Assembly (NCBI GenBank): GCA_029941785.1
Contig: JAPYTK010000002.1
Span: 1-64,000, forward strand
DNA: 64,000 bases
DNA from: Polyangiaceae bacterium
GTDB lineage: Bacteria; Myxococcota_A; Polyangia; Polyangiales; Polyangiaceae
Direction of reading: 5' to 3'
In this document: positions 1 to 10,001 of the stretch, piece by piece
Layout of the letters: each line of letters starts with the position of its first letter
Numbering within the stretch: the stretch's first letter is position 1
Translations under genes and position numbers: made by a program
Notes under the pieces: generated by a model
Seen by the model: only the letters and a program-made list of their open reading frames with translations
Database searches by the model: none
What the model was told of the DNA's origin: nothing

Positions 1-387
1 AAGAAGGCAAAGAAGAAGAAGTCCAAGGCAAAGAAGGCACCTCCTAAAACAGCGAAGCCAGCCGTCAGAAAAAAGAAGCGAAAGTGGGCCGCGCCAGGCA
101 CGCGCCACCCCGCGGGCCTCGCCATCGATGTCGGCGGCTTTCGAAAGAAGAGCGGGCGCTGGCTGAGCATCGCTCACCATTTTGACGGCAAGGTCGGAAG
201 CGCCACCTGCGGCCCCAACGCAAAGCCTGCTCAGTCGGAAGAAGCTCGCGAACTACGTAAGATCGTATGTGAAACGGCCAAGCTCGGCCTGTTCACCTAT
301 GTCCTGACGCCGAACTTCGACCGAGACCACTTCGACCACTTCCATATGGAAATCAAAGGATCCGTTCACTGGTTTCTCTACCATTAG
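1..387 (+). CDS. Extensin-like C-terminal domain protein (3' part, truncated by window start)
   Basis: Frame-1 reading is open from base 1 to TAG at 385-387: Lys-rich segment, then ...AIDVGGFRKKSGRWLSIAHHF...LTPNFDRDHFDHFHMEIKGSVHWFLYH*. The RDHFDHFHME motif is typical of extensin-like C-terminal domains. Absent from the ORF track because it has no start in the window. Confidence 0.75.
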   Translation, partial: KKAKKKKSKAKKAPPKTAKPAVRKKKRKWAAPGTRHPAGLAIDVGGFRKKSGRWLSIAHHFDGKVGSATCGPNAKPAQSEEARELRKIVCETAKLGLFTYVLTPNFDRDHFDHFHMEIKGSVHWFLYH

Positions 388-484
388 CGACGTCGCTTGC
401 CCCCCGAGGTCTACTGAACACCTGCACGGTGCCGTCATTTCGCACTGGCGAAGCTCCCCCAACACGGGCTATAAGGCCCCCGCT

Positions 485-610
485 ATGCCCCAGCGACCGA
501 ACGTACGCCGTAAGCAAAAGACCCGCCACTCACGCAAGCTCGCCGCCTGGCGACAAAAGCAAGAGCAGGCACAGACGGCTCCGAAAGCAAAGAGTACCGA
601 CAAGGGGTGA
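485..610 (+). CDS. Small basic protein, 41 aa (MPQRPNVRRKQKTRHSRKLAAWRQKQEQAQTAPKAKSTDKG)
   Basis: ATG-to-TGA reading below the ORF-track length cutoff; AAGG about 10 nt upstream; Arg/Lys-rich composition of a ribosome- or nucleic-acid-associated small protein. Confidence 0.45.
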   Translation: MPQRPNVRRKQKTRHSRKLAAWRQKQEQAQTAPKAKSTDKG

Positions 611-619
611 GCCTCGCGC

Positions 620-1231
620 TCACGCCGGTATCGGACCAATCTCCTGCTCATCCGTGATCACGGTGTCGACCGCGACATCGTGGTCGGACCGTGGCAACGC
701 CTCGCAAAGCTGCATCTCGTAGCACACGCCGATCGCCACTGCGGGAGGTCGGTAGCGCGGTAGAGCTCCATCGTAATAGCCCCCGCCGTAACCGACACGA
801 AACCCTGCCGCGTCGAACAACAAGCCCGGCACGACGATGACGTCGATACGGTCGATGAGCGGAGCGCTCGCTTCGGGTTGCTCGAAACCCCGGCGGCTGG
901 GGACGAGCAACCCAACCTCGTCGAGACGGCGAAAGACCATGGGAAAGCCCGGCGCCTCGATGAACGGATACGCCATCTGACAGCCGCGTTGACGAAGAAC
1001 AGCATCCACACCGCGTAGATCGACCTCGCGCAGCCGAGCGATCGGCCAAAAGAGAGCCACGGTCTGGGCCTGTGCGAGCTCGGGTCGCGCCAACAACCGC
1101 CGTTCGATTCGTTGGTTGAGAGGCGCCACTTCACTGGGCGACATGCTGGCGCGACGACGACGAGCCCGCTCACGTAGCTCCTGTTTGGCCAACGACGTTT
1201 CCGACCGCTGAACGAGATCCTCACCAGTCAC
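620..1231 (-). CDS. 5-formyltetrahydrofolate cyclo-ligase
   Basis: Motifs VPGLLFDAAGFRVGYGGGYYDGAL and N-terminal KQELRERARRRR. The 5' end is uncertain (GTG at 1231 or TTG at 1192); the longest ORF reaches 1351 and would overlap the divergent glycosyltransferase. Confidence 0.85.
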   Translation of the reverse strand: MTGEDLVQRSETSLAKQELRERARRRRASMSPSEVAPLNQRIERRLLARPELAQAQTVALFWPIARLREVDLRGVDAVLRQRGCQMAYPFIEAPGFPMVFRRLDEVGLLVPSRRGFEQPEASAPLIDRIDVIVVPGLLFDAAGFRVGYGGGYYDGALPRYRPPAVAIGVCYEMQLCEALPRSDHDVAVDTVITDEQEIGPIPA

Positions 1232-1334
1232 CGCAAGATGGTGCCTCGACCCGCGGCACGACGCAATCCGGAGATGGGCCAAGACGGGCCCTGCCCTTGC
1301 CGTAAAGGCCGCGTCGGTGCAAGACTGCTCCGAC

Positions 1335-2084
1335 ATGCGCGTCGGTATCATCGTCCCCGCCTTTCAAGCTCAGGCGAGTATCGGACCCGTAGTGCGCGGA
1401 TTGAAAGCCCATTGGCCCGAAGCGGGCGCAGTACTGGTCGTCGATGACGGTTCGACCGACGAAACGAGCCCCCGCGCCAGAGAAGCGGGAGCCGAAGTCC
1501 TGCGGCACCCTGAAAACCGGGGCAAGGGCGAAGCGCTGCGAACCGGACTGCAAGAGCTGGCCGCCCGGGGATTCGACGTCGCCGTGTCGGTCGATGCCGA
1601 TGGCCAACATCCTCCCGACGAAGCCTGGCTTTTGCACATCGGATGTGACGACCCCAACGCCATGGTGATCGGCGTCCGTGATCTCGCAGATGCTGGCGCT
1701 CCCCGCAACAATCAGTGGTCCAACGCCTTCTCCAATCGAGTCTTGTCCGCTTTTACGGGACAGCGACTCGACGACACACAATCGGGACTACGGCGTTACC
1801 CGATCACGAAAACGCTCGCCCTACACGGACGCGCACGCGGCTACGCCTACGAGGCAGAGGTGCTCATCCGCGCCATCGCCGCCGAAATCCGTATCGTGCA
1901 CATCCCCATCGACGTCATCTACCCTCCCGAGGACGAGCGGATCTCACACTTTCACCAGGTACGCGATCCGGCGCGCATCGTCGTCCGCGTGGTGAGCACG
2001 GTCCTCGAAGAACGCTGGCGAAAACTCTTCAGGCGTCGCAAGAGCAAACTCTCCCCTAGCGGTACAGCTCATGAACTCGAGTGA
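1335..2084 (+). CDS. Glycosyltransferase family 2
   Basis: MRVGIIVPAFQAQASIGPVVRGL...VVDDGSTDETSP...VDADGQHPPDE: GT-A fold with DDGS and DADGQH motifs. Confidence 0.9.
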   Translation: MRVGIIVPAFQAQASIGPVVRGLKAHWPEAGAVLVVDDGSTDETSPRAREAGAEVLRHPENRGKGEALRTGLQELAARGFDVAVSVDADGQHPPDEAWLLHIGCDDPNAMVIGVRDLADAGAPRNNQWSNAFSNRVLSAFTGQRLDDTQSGLRRYPITKTLALHGRARGYAYEAEVLIRAIAAEIRIVHIPIDVIYPPEDERISHFHQVRDPARIVVRVVSTVLEERWRKLFRRRKSKLSPSGTAHELE

Positions 2085-3651
2085 GCAACGACCCGCGTCG
2101 CGCGGACGACGTCGAGACAGAGGCCGGCGCAGTCCACCGCCTTCAACCAAGAACGGCGGCTTTACCTTGAACCGACGCCTCCGCTTCGTCGCCCTCGTGA
2201 TCGCCACACCCATTGTGGCTCACCTGGGCGTCGTGCTGCTCACGCGCATGGAGCCACCCGACGTTCGCGTCTCCCCCCTTTCCATCTTTTCCGCGTCGGA
2301 CGACCCGGATCGGCGCGAGGTGAAGCTCTCGTCCACGAAGCCGGAGACAGCACCATCGATGTACGCACGCAAGCGCGGACAAGTAGGAGAGGTGAGACTT
2401 CAGGGATCGCCTGAACAAATAGGTTACGCCCACAGCCGGTTGCTTCACGCATCGATGGTTGCCACCGAACGAGCCGTACACGCGCAGTTCGCCGAACATG
2501 TCCCACTGGCTCCGCTACGCACGCTGATCACCGACTTGGGACGATTCCGGTTTCGGCACATCGATCGCTTCATACCCACCTCCTATCGCCGAGAGCTCGC
2601 CGCTCAAGCCCTCGGTTTTCGGCCCGACCCCTTCGCGTCGCACATGGACACCTTTCAGCGTTTCGTGTTCCTGCAGTCCTTGTACGACATCGCGCTGTCC
2701 TTCGAGAACTCGCCCCTCGTCGGGTGCTCCAGCTTCACCTTGAGCGGGGCGCAGACCCAAGAAGGGCATGTCTTGTTGGGACGGAACTTCGATCTCGAAG
2801 GTCCCGAAGTACTGGATCGCGAAAAGGTCGTCTTCTTGGTGTTCGAGCGCGACGATCGTGGTCAAGCGGCCATCCCCTACGCGTCGATCTCCTGGCCCGG
2901 ATTCGTGGGAGCGGCGACGGGGATGAACGCCGCTGGACTGGCTATCGTCCTGCACGGCGCGCGAGGGGGCGAAGCGGGGCACGAAGGTGAGCCTGTCGCC
3001 CACACCTTGCGCGAACTTCTCGCCACGGCCCGATCGACGACGGAGGCTATGAAACAACTCAAAACCAAACGAGCCATCGTGTCACATATGGTGCTCCTCG
3101 CAGACGCGAGCGGGAAAGTGGTCGTCGCGGAGCGTGTGCCCGGGCAAGCAACCCATTTCCGAGAGGCACCGCTCACCCGTCTCACGAACCACCTCGAGGG
3201 GCCCCAAAAACTCTCCCCGGAGAACCTTCGCGTAGAGCGCGAGACCTCGTCTTTAGCAAGACGCCAGCGCCTCGACGAACGTATTGAGAATCTTTCGAGC
3301 CCCGCGACCGTCAAAGACGTGGTGAGCATCTTGCGAGACAAACGAGCTGCGGGCGGAGACAAGCTTCCGTTGGGACATCGGGACTCCATCGACGGTTTGC
3401 TCGCTACCCACAGCGTAGCGATGAACCTCTCGACCCGCGAACTGTGGGTGAGCGAGGGACCAGCCACCTTAGGCCGCTTCGTTCGCTTCGATCTCAGCAA
3501 ACTGCTCAATCCTCGGTACCGTCCGTCTGGCCCTCCGCGTGTGGAGACGATCGAGGCTGACCCCATTCTTCGCGATGGACGCTACGATGCGTGGAAGCAA
3601 GCCGGCGGCCAGCATCACGACGCCCGGCCATTACCCGGATCTGCACCCTAG
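2071..3651 (+). CDS. C45-family (acyl-CoA:6-APA acyltransferase-like) Ntn-hydrolase with N-terminal TM/signal segment
   Basis: LVGCSSFTLSGAQTQEGHVLLGRNFDLEGPEVL...GMNAAGLAIVLHGA; Cys nucleophile context GCSSF; overlaps the GT2 stop by 14 nt. Confidence 0.75.
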   Translation: MNSSEQRPASRGRRRDRGRRSPPPSTKNGGFTLNRRLRFVALVIATPIVAHLGVVLLTRMEPPDVRVSPLSIFSASDDPDRREVKLSSTKPETAPSMYARKRGQVGEVRLQGSPEQIGYAHSRLLHASMVATERAVHAQFAEHVPLAPLRTLITDLGRFRFRHIDRFIPTSYRRELAAQALGFRPDPFASHMDTFQRFVFLQSLYDIALSFENSPLVGCSSFTLSGAQTQEGHVLLGRNFDLEGPEVLDREKVVFLVFERDDRGQAAIPYASISWPGFVGAATGMNAAGLAIVLHGARGGEAGHEGEPVAHTLRELLATARSTTEAMKQLKTKRAIVSHMVLLADASGKVVVAERVPGQATHFREAPLTRLTNHLEGPQKLSPENLRVERETSSLARRQRLDERIENLSSPATVKDVVSILRDKRAAGGDKLPLGHRDSIDGLLATHSVAMNLSTRELWVSEGPATLGRFVRFDLSKLLNPRYRPSGPPRVETIEADPILRDGRYDAWKQAGGQHHDARPLPGSAP

Positions 3652-4305
3652 ATGAGCCTTCCGCTTCAACGACGCCATCTGCTCTCGCTGCTCGCCTGCG
3701 CCGCCCTCGTGTGCGGGTGGCCGAGGGCCAGTGAAGCAAGCGAGCGGGACGTCGTTCTCGACGGCGTAAAAAAAGCCCGCACGGGCCTGAAAACCCTGCG
3801 CGCGGACTTCAAGCAGGAGCGGAATATCAGCCTGCTCGCCACCCGCGTGAAGAGCACGGGCACGATCGCCATGGTGCGGCCAGACCGACTGCGATGGCAA
3901 CTCCATGCTCCGGACGCAGTGACCTACTGGATCGGGCCCGAAGGGGTGGCCATCGCCACAAAGGAGGGCGTCTCGAAGATCGGTCGCGAAGCCGCTGGCC
4001 GTTTCGCCGCGGTGCTCAGTGACTTGATGCAGCTCTTGGCGGGAGACATCGACAGCCTCGGCCAACGCTACCGCCTCGAGGCAAAGCGAGGCCCCAAGTA
4101 CACCACGCTGACCGCGACGCCGAAGGAGGCGGCTCTCAAGAAACAGCTTACCCGCCTCACGCTGCGATTGAAGAACGACCAGCTCTGGGCGATGGACCGC
4201 GTCGTCATCATCGAAAAGAACGGAGACCAGAGCGACATTGTTTTCTCCAACCCGGAGCGCAACGTCGCGATCGATCCCAAGACCATGAAGCCTCCCAAAC
4301 GGTGA
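3652..4305 (+). CDS. LolA-like outer membrane lipoprotein carrier protein
   Basis: ARTGLKTLRADFKQERNISLLATRVKSTGTIAMVRPDRLRWQLHAPD, typical LolA N-terminus after a signal peptide. Confidence 0.8.
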   Translation: MSLPLQRRHLLSLLACAALVCGWPRASEASERDVVLDGVKKARTGLKTLRADFKQERNISLLATRVKSTGTIAMVRPDRLRWQLHAPDAVTYWIGPEGVAIATKEGVSKIGREAAGRFAAVLSDLMQLLAGDIDSLGQRYRLEAKRGPKYTTLTATPKEAALKKQLTRLTLRLKNDQLWAMDRVVIIEKNGDQSDIVFSNPERNVAIDPKTMKPPKR

Positions 4306-4349
4306 ACGAGAGAGTTGCCGCTGGCAGGTCGGCGCCGAGCCGCTGAGAA

Positions 4350-6689
4350 CTACAACATCGACACGGGATCCACGTCGATGACCGCCCGTACCTGGCGGTC
4401 GAGCTTGGGCAGCTCAGTGGAGAGGCGCGACAGAACCTGGCGAAGGGGCGCCCGGGTCGCGGCGCGAAGCATCACACGAAAACGATAACGGTTGCGCAAG
4501 CGAGCGATCGGCGCCGCCGCGGGCCCGAGAACCTCCACCTCGCCTGCTTCCGGCGCAGCTCGCGCGAAGGCCGCCAAACGACCGGCCGCTCGTCGAGCGA
4601 GTTCTTCGTCCACCGCATCGATACGCAACAACGCAAGACGGTGAAAAGGCGGATAGCAAACCTCTTTCCGATCACTCAATTCACGGTCGAGAAAACCTCG
4701 TACATCATGGCGACATGCAAAAGCGATCGCCGGATGGTTGGGGTCCCGCGTCTGCACCAACACGCGACCACGTTGCTCACGGCGACCGGCTCGACCAGCC
4801 ACCTGCACCAGCAACTGAAACCCCCGTTCGGCAGCCCGAAAGTCCGGCATGGACAAGGCCGCATCAGCATTCACGACGCCGACCAATGTCACCCCAGGCA
4901 AATCGTGACCTTTGGTCACCATTTGCGTCCCTACCAGGATGTCGACCTCGCCCCTACGAACGCGATCGAGAACGCGCTGAGACTTCGCACCACCGGCCAC
5001 GTCCCGATCCAAGCGAGCCACGCAGGCATCGGGGAAAGCCTCAGCGATCGTCCGCTCGAGTTTCTCGGTACCGAGGCCCTCGAGGATGATCTCGCCAGAT
5101 TTGCACTCCGAACACCGCTCGGCCAGCTTCGCACCGTAGTCGCAATAGTGGCACCGCATGCTGCCACCCCGGGACCGATGATAGGTCAGGGCCACCGAAC
5201 AGTGTGGACAGGTCTGAGCCACACCGCAGCCATCACACACAATCGCCGGCGCAAAGCCGCGGCGGTTGAGGAAGATGATGCTCTGTTCGCCCGCCTCGAG
5301 GGTTTTCTCGATGGCCCGAAACAAGGGAAGGGACAATAAACGATCACCCGTGGGCCCTGAACGCATGCGCTTCAAATCGACCGTTTCGACCAGGGGCAAC
5401 GGTGCCTGTGTCGCTCGATTGGGCAATTCCAACATGCCGAGCTTGCCGCGACGAACGAGGGCCATCGACTCGATCGAGGGTGTTGCAGAGCCAAGCACAG
5501 CGATCGCGCCCGCCCGATGGGCACGAAGCAAGGCCATATCCCGCGCATGGTAGCGAACGCCATCCTCTTGTTTGAACGAGCCGTCATGCTCCTCGTCGAC
5601 GACCACCAAGCCAAGATCGGGTACGGGGGCAAACAGTGCCGAGCGAGCCCCCACCGCCACCCGCAGCTCGCCGGCCCGCAACCGTTTCCACATCGCGTGA
5701 CGGTCCGCGTTGGAAAGCGCGCTGTGCACGACGGCGACAGCATCTCCGAAACGAGCGCGAAAACGACCGAGGAGCTGAGGCGTCAACCCGATCTCTGGCA
5801 CCAGAACCAAGGCCCCTCGACCTTGGTGCAGAGCTCGCTCGATGGCGTGCATGTAGACCTCGGTTTTTCCCGACCCCGTGACACCGAACAGCAGGAAGTT
5901 GCGGGTGGCCGCGCCGCTTCCGTTGAGCGCCTCGATGATGGCCGAGGAGGCCGCGGCCTGAGCCTCATTCAGCTCGGGCGGTTCGTCGCGTGCGACCGCG
6001 TCGGCGACGGGCCCGGACAGCTCGACACTGCGTTTTGCGGTCGACACCAGGCCGAGCGTCTCGAGCTTCCGGACAGCGTTGCGCGCGTTTTTGAATTGCC
6101 GCGTGAGAACCGCTACCGATTCTTCTCCATTGGCGCGCAAGCGGGCCAACACGGCGGCCGCTTGGCCCCGAAGAGAGCCGGGAGCCTCGACCTTGTCGGT
6201 AGGCGAGGCGAAGAGCTGCTCGCGACCGCCAACCTTCGACCCCCGACCGAGCTTGTCGCCGGGCAACAGCTCTCCCTGACGCTGCAGTGCGCGAAGTTGG
6301 CCGCGCTCTACAGCAGGTAAGGCGAGCCTGAGCACCTCCCCAATAGGCGCAAAGTAGTATTGGGCGAGCTCCACGAGAAAGGAGAGGAGCTCCGGCGGTA
6401 GGACCGATTCCTCGTCGATCACCGCCCGCAGAGGCTTGATCTTCGCTGGATCGATCGTCGGCACGCGCCTCTGCACCGAGAGCACGACACCGAGCACCTT
6501 GCGACGGCCCAGATCGCAGAGCACCCTCGCGCCAGGTTCAACTCGGTCGACGAGTTCCGGAGGGACGAGATAGGAGAAACTGTTCGCGAGCGGAACGGGA
6601 ACCCCCACGTCCGCGAGGAGCAGGGCTCCGGCCGGGGCCGGCGAAGTCTCAGCGGGTGTAGATACCACCGGTATTGAGTCGAGTACCAT
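4350..6689 (-). CDS. priA: Primosomal protein N' (replication restart helicase PriA)
   Basis: GVTGSGKTEVYMHAI, DEEHDGSFKQEDGVRYHARDMA, zinc-binding CDGCGVAQTCPHCSVALTYH...CHYCDYG...CSECKSG, GTQMVTKGHDLPGVTLVGV. Start codon uncertain (overlaps the upstream Kelch ORF). Confidence 0.95.
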   Translation of the reverse strand: MVLDSIPVVSTPAETSPAPAGALLLADVGVPVPLANSFSYLVPPELVDRVEPGARVLCDLGRRKVLGVVLSVQRRVPTIDPAKIKPLRAVIDEESVLPPELLSFLVELAQYYFAPIGEVLRLALPAVERGQLRALQRQGELLPGDKLGRGSKVGGREQLFASPTDKVEAPGSLRGQAAAVLARLRANGEESVAVLTRQFKNARNAVRKLETLGLVSTAKRSVELSGPVADAVARDEPPELNEAQAAASSAIIEALNGSGAATRNFLLFGVTGSGKTEVYMHAIERALHQGRGALVLVPEIGLTPQLLGRFRARFGDAVAVVHSALSNADRHAMWKRLRAGELRVAVGARSALFAPVPDLGLVVVDEEHDGSFKQEDGVRYHARDMALLRAHRAGAIAVLGSATPSIESMALVRRGKLGMLELPNRATQAPLPLVETVDLKRMRSGPTGDRLLSLPLFRAIEKTLEAGEQSIIFLNRRGFAPAIVCDGCGVAQTCPHCSVALTYHRSRGGSMRCHYCDYGAKLAERCSECKSGEIILEGLGTEKLERTIAEAFPDACVARLDRDVAGGAKSQRVLDRVRRGEVDILVGTQMVTKGHDLPGVTLVGVVNADAALSMPDFRAAERGFQLLVQVAGRAGRREQRGRVLVQTRDPNHPAIAFACRHDVRGFLDRELSDRKEVCYPPFHRLALLRIDAVDEELARRAAGRLAAFARAAPEAGEVEVLGPAAAPIARLRNRYRFRVMLRAATRAPLRQVLSRLSTELPKLDRQVRAVIDVDPVSML

Positions 6690-8190
6690 TCTGGTCCCGA
6701 CCGCCCCAAACGATCATGCTCTTTCCGGTGGAGACCGCCGAATGTTCGGCGCGACCTTCGAGCGCGGTGGGCGTCGTCCCATCCCATTTGTTGGTCGCCG
6801 GATCGAAAACGCCGCCCGTGTTCTTATACTGGTTCGACGGCCCGATCCCTCCCCACACGACCATCACCTTTGAGTCCTCCAACCATGTCGCCGTGTGCAG
6901 ATGCCGAGAGCCCGGGCCGTTTCCGCTGAATGGCGACCAGCTATTAGAGGCCAGTGAGAAGCCGTCGTTGAAGTACAGGTCGTTAACACTATCGAATCCG
7001 CCGTACACGACCATGCGCGTCCCATCGAAGATCGCCGTGTGTTCGTAACGCGAAGCGGGCTCGCCGACGTTCTCAATCTTGCCCCAGGTGTTGTCCCCGA
7101 CCCGATACACACGCCCGCCGACGATTCCGTCACCAGGTATAGGAATATTGTTTGTGTTTGGACCATCACCAAAGCCACCCCACACCAACATCTGTTTATT
7201 CGCTTCGTCCCACACGGCGGTGTGTCGATCGCGGCCGGACGGCGACTCGACAATGGAGGTGGCGAACCACATGTTCTGGTTCGGATCGTATCGCGAGCCG
7301 GAGCTGAGATGATTGCCCGCCTCGTCGCGACCTCCCCAAATGATCATCTCGTTATCGGTCCATACGGCAGAGTGGAGGTAGCGAGCGGACAAGTCCTTCG
7401 CCGGAATCACTGTCCAGGTGTTCGTGGCAGGGTCGAGTGCGCCACCATCTGCCAGGGGCATATTGTCCTTCCCACGCCCTCCCCAAACCATCATCACGCT
7501 GCCGGACCACACGGCCGTCGCGTCGCTGCGAGCCGCCGGAGCATTGACGATGCTCACGTCGCGCCAGGAGCTCGTCGCCGGATTGTAGATCGCCCCCGTG
7601 TTCATGGCGCCCGTGCCGCTCGCATTCGTCGAGCCACCCCAGATGATCATCTCGGTCCCCGTCCACACCGCGACATGGCGCGAGCGGGGACTCGGCGCGT
7701 CCTCCAAAGCTGTCGGCTCCCAAGGATCGGCACAGGACCCCTCGGCGCAGGCACCGAAACACGCATGGCCACAACTGCCGCAATGCTCGGATGAGGTCTG
7801 CAGATCAACGCATAGGGCCGGTGGACAAAAACTGTCGACGCCGGGACAGTCGCAGGTGCCCGCGTCGCAAACGGTTCCCGGCTGATGCGAGCAGTCGTCT
7901 TGATTGAGGCATTCGACGCAGATCCACTTCGCGGTGTCACATACGTTGGTCGGTTCGGGGCAATCGCTGTTCGATTCGCAAGTGATGGTCGATGCACCGC
8001 CAGCACCGCCGCTGCCAGTTGCCGTTCCACCGCCTACTGAACTCGCCGCACTCCCGCTCGTGGTCGCACCGGAGTTCGGCGGCTCAATTCTGAGGGCATC
8101 CGAGCAGGCGACAAGTGCCACCAGCCACACGAGACTCAATAGCTTCCAAGCTGAATTGCGGTCGAATTTGAAACCAAAAGCGAAATTCAT
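6649..8190 (-). CDS. Kelch-repeat lipoprotein with Cys-rich N-terminal segment
   Basis: Start MNFAFG at 8190 preceded by GGAG; lipobox LVAC; repeated RHVAVWTGTEMIIWGG / RHTAVW...MLVWGG / RHLHTATW...VVWGG blades. Confidence 0.85.
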   Translation of the reverse strand: MNFAFGFKFDRNSAWKLLSLVWLVALVACSDALRIEPPNSGATTSGSAASSVGGGTATGSGGAGGASTITCESNSDCPEPTNVCDTAKWICVECLNQDDCSHQPGTVCDAGTCDCPGVDSFCPPALCVDLQTSSEHCGSCGHACFGACAEGSCADPWEPTALEDAPSPRSRHVAVWTGTEMIIWGGSTNASGTGAMNTGAIYNPATSSWRDVSIVNAPAARSDATAVWSGSVMMVWGGRGKDNMPLADGGALDPATNTWTVIPAKDLSARYLHSAVWTDNEMIIWGGRDEAGNHLSSGSRYDPNQNMWFATSIVESPSGRDRHTAVWDEANKQMLVWGGFGDGPNTNNIPIPGDGIVGGRVYRVGDNTWGKIENVGEPASRYEHTAIFDGTRMVVYGGFDSVNDLYFNDGFSLASNSWSPFSGNGPGSRHLHTATWLEDSKVMVVWGGIGPSNQYKNTGGVFDPATNKWDGTTPTALEGRAEHSAVSTGKSMIVWGGRDQNGTRLNTGGIYTR

Positions 8191-8292
8191 CAATTGCTCC
8201 TCGCGGCCACCCTGGACCGACGACCTTTCGTTGCCACACGTTAGCAGGGGTTGGCACATAGGCGAAGTGCGGGTTAAGGTCCGCGGCCCCTC

Positions 8293-8970
8293 ATGGATCT
8301 GACCCCGATTTTAGTACGAATTCGAGCCTCCGCGGCCGCGGCGGTGCTGTTGGCGCTCGTTTCGGCATCGGTGGGCTGCACCCCAAAGGTGGGCGATAGC
8401 TGCGACACGGCCGTCGATTGCTCGACCTTGGGCGATCGGCTGTGCGACACAAATCAGCCCGGTGGCTACTGTACGATCTTCAACTGCGAGCCGGACGGGT
8501 GCCCCGACGAGGCGGCCTGCGTCGCCTTCGATATCGAGCTCGATCCCGCATGTGGGCCGCTCGACGACGCGCACGCGCCGCGCTTTGGACGCACGTTCTG
8601 CATGCGAGTTTGCGAGGCCGATGACGATTGCCGCAGCGGCTACAAGTGCCTCAAACCGACAGAGCAAGACGCCTTGATGCTGGATTTGGAACAGGAAAAT
8701 GCCACCAACACGCGGGTGTGCTTGGTCGAGACAATCCCGATACCGGCGCCCTCCACCCCCCCCGGGATCTGCGAACCCGGCGACGGGGGAGGCGGCCTCA
8801 CGCCTTATCAGCCCACGTCGACCACTGGCGCGGGCGGAAGCGGCGGCGCGGGCGGAAGCGGAGGGGCCACGTCGACCAGTGGCGCGGGCGGAAGCGGCGG
8901 GGCCACGTCGACCACTGGCGCGGGCGGAAGCGGCGGCGCGGGCGGAAGCGGCGGCGCGGGCGGAAGCTGA
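8293..8970 (+). CDS. Putative lipoprotein with Cys-rich domain and GAGGSGGA repeat tail
   Basis: Signal/lipobox VLLALVSASVGC; CDTAVDCSTLGDRLCD...; C-terminal STTGAGGSGGAGGSGGA repeats; the +2 frame repeats are not conserved-protein-like. Confidence 0.7.
   Translation: MDLTPILVRIRASAAAAVLLALVSASVGCTPKVGDSCDTAVDCSTLGDRLCDTNQPGGYCTIFNCEPDGCPDEAACVAFDIELDPACGPLDDAHAPRFGRTFCMRVCEADDDCRSGYKCLKPTEQDALMLDLEQENATNTRVCLVETIPIPAPSTPPGICEPGDGGGGLTPYQPTSTTGAGGSGGAGGSGGATSTSGAGGSGGATSTTGAGGSGGAGGSGGAGGS
8817..8967 (+). repeat. Imperfect tandem repeat of ggcgcgggcggaagcgg-type units, interspersed with gccacgtcgaccactggc
   Basis: Direct reading of the 3' end of the preceding CDS; encodes the Gly/Ser/Ala/Thr linker. 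Confidence 0.9.
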
Positions 8971-10001
8971 TGTTTGGGCTACGCCCAATGCGACGAAAAT
9001 TCACGGCGGCGCAGCGAGATCTCGGCGCTGACAATCCGGTTGTGCGGGCGGGTGCAGCCGCCGATTTGCCAAGGCACGAAGCGGGGCACCGCGATGAGGT
9101 GATCGAACTTCTGTCGAGTGCGCTGCAGGACGACCACGCGCAAGTGAGAGGGGCCGCAGCACTCGCACTCGCGGACCTAAGCGGCCTCGAAGCGATTCAC
9201 GCCTTGCGAAAGGCGGCGCGCGACAGTGCTCCACACGTTCGGCAGATGGCGCTCACAGCGATCGGTGAAATAGGTGACAAAAGTGCACTGCCCGAGGTCA
9301 AACGATCGCTTCAGGACGAATCGGCGGCGGTCCGCTTTCAGGCGGTCATCGCCTTCCCGCGAATATGTCAAGATCCTGAAACGGCGACCGTCGCCCTTCT
9401 CAACGCCACACGAGATGACGACGATCTCGTGTGTCACATCGCTCTACGCATGGCAGAGGAACTCGGCCACGCGAGCGATGTGGTCGATCCCCGGATTGCC
9501 GATCGCTCCCTCGAGATGCTCGACCATGATTCGGAACGCGTCCAGTTGGCGAGCGCGGTCATCCTGGGCCGAATCGGTCGTCTGGAAGGTCGGGAGATCC
9601 TGCTCGACGCCGCGCGCGGCGTCTTCCGAACAGGAGAACTCGACGATGAGGCTGCAGCGATCGAACTGTGCGGAGAATTGCAGATCCACGATGCCATCGA
9701 CGGGCTCGCCGCCAGAGCTTTTCAACGGCGTCTTTTTCACCGAGATCCGCTCACCTGGCAGGCCCGAGTGGCTCTCGCACGGATGGGTGAGGCTCGCGCC
9801 ATCTCATGGATCGAGCGCGAACTCAGCGCTTGGACGCGCGAGCGGCGAACCTTGGCGGTCGCGGCGGCAGGAAAAGCAAAACTCGCAAGCCTGAAGGCGA
9901 AGCTCGAGGACATGCGGGACAAGCCGCATCTCGCCGATTCTTTCGCCGTGGCCGAAGCTCTCGCCAATCTGGAGGCCTCCGATGAGCCCGTTGAACATTA
10001 A
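8970..10001 (+). CDS. HEAT-repeat protein
   Basis: ATG at 8970 overlaps the upstream TGA; repeated ...VRGAAALALADLSGLEAIHALRKAARDSAPHVRQMALTAIGEIGDKSALPEVKRSLQDESAAVRFQAVIAFPRI.... The track ORF starting at 8628 runs back into the repeat tail in the wrong frame. Confidence 0.85.
   Translation: MFGLRPMRRKFTAAQRDLGADNPVVRAGAAADLPRHEAGHRDEVIELLSSALQDDHAQVRGAAALALADLSGLEAIHALRKAARDSAPHVRQMALTAIGEIGDKSALPEVKRSLQDESAAVRFQAVIAFPRICQDPETATVALLNATRDDDDLVCHIALRMAEELGHASDVVDPRIADRSLEMLDHDSERVQLASAVILGRIGRLEGREILLDAARGVFRTGELDDEAAAIELCGELQIHDAIDGLAARAFQRRLFHRDPLTWQARVALARMGEARAISWIERELSAWTRERRTLAVAAAGKAKLASLKAKLEDMRDKPHLADSFAVAEALANLEASDEPVEH

Noticed and set aside
8311-8988. 225-aa minus-strand ORF rich in Ala/Ser/Arg
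   Set aside because: Translation of the reverse of the GAGGSGG repeat; no independent coding evidence.
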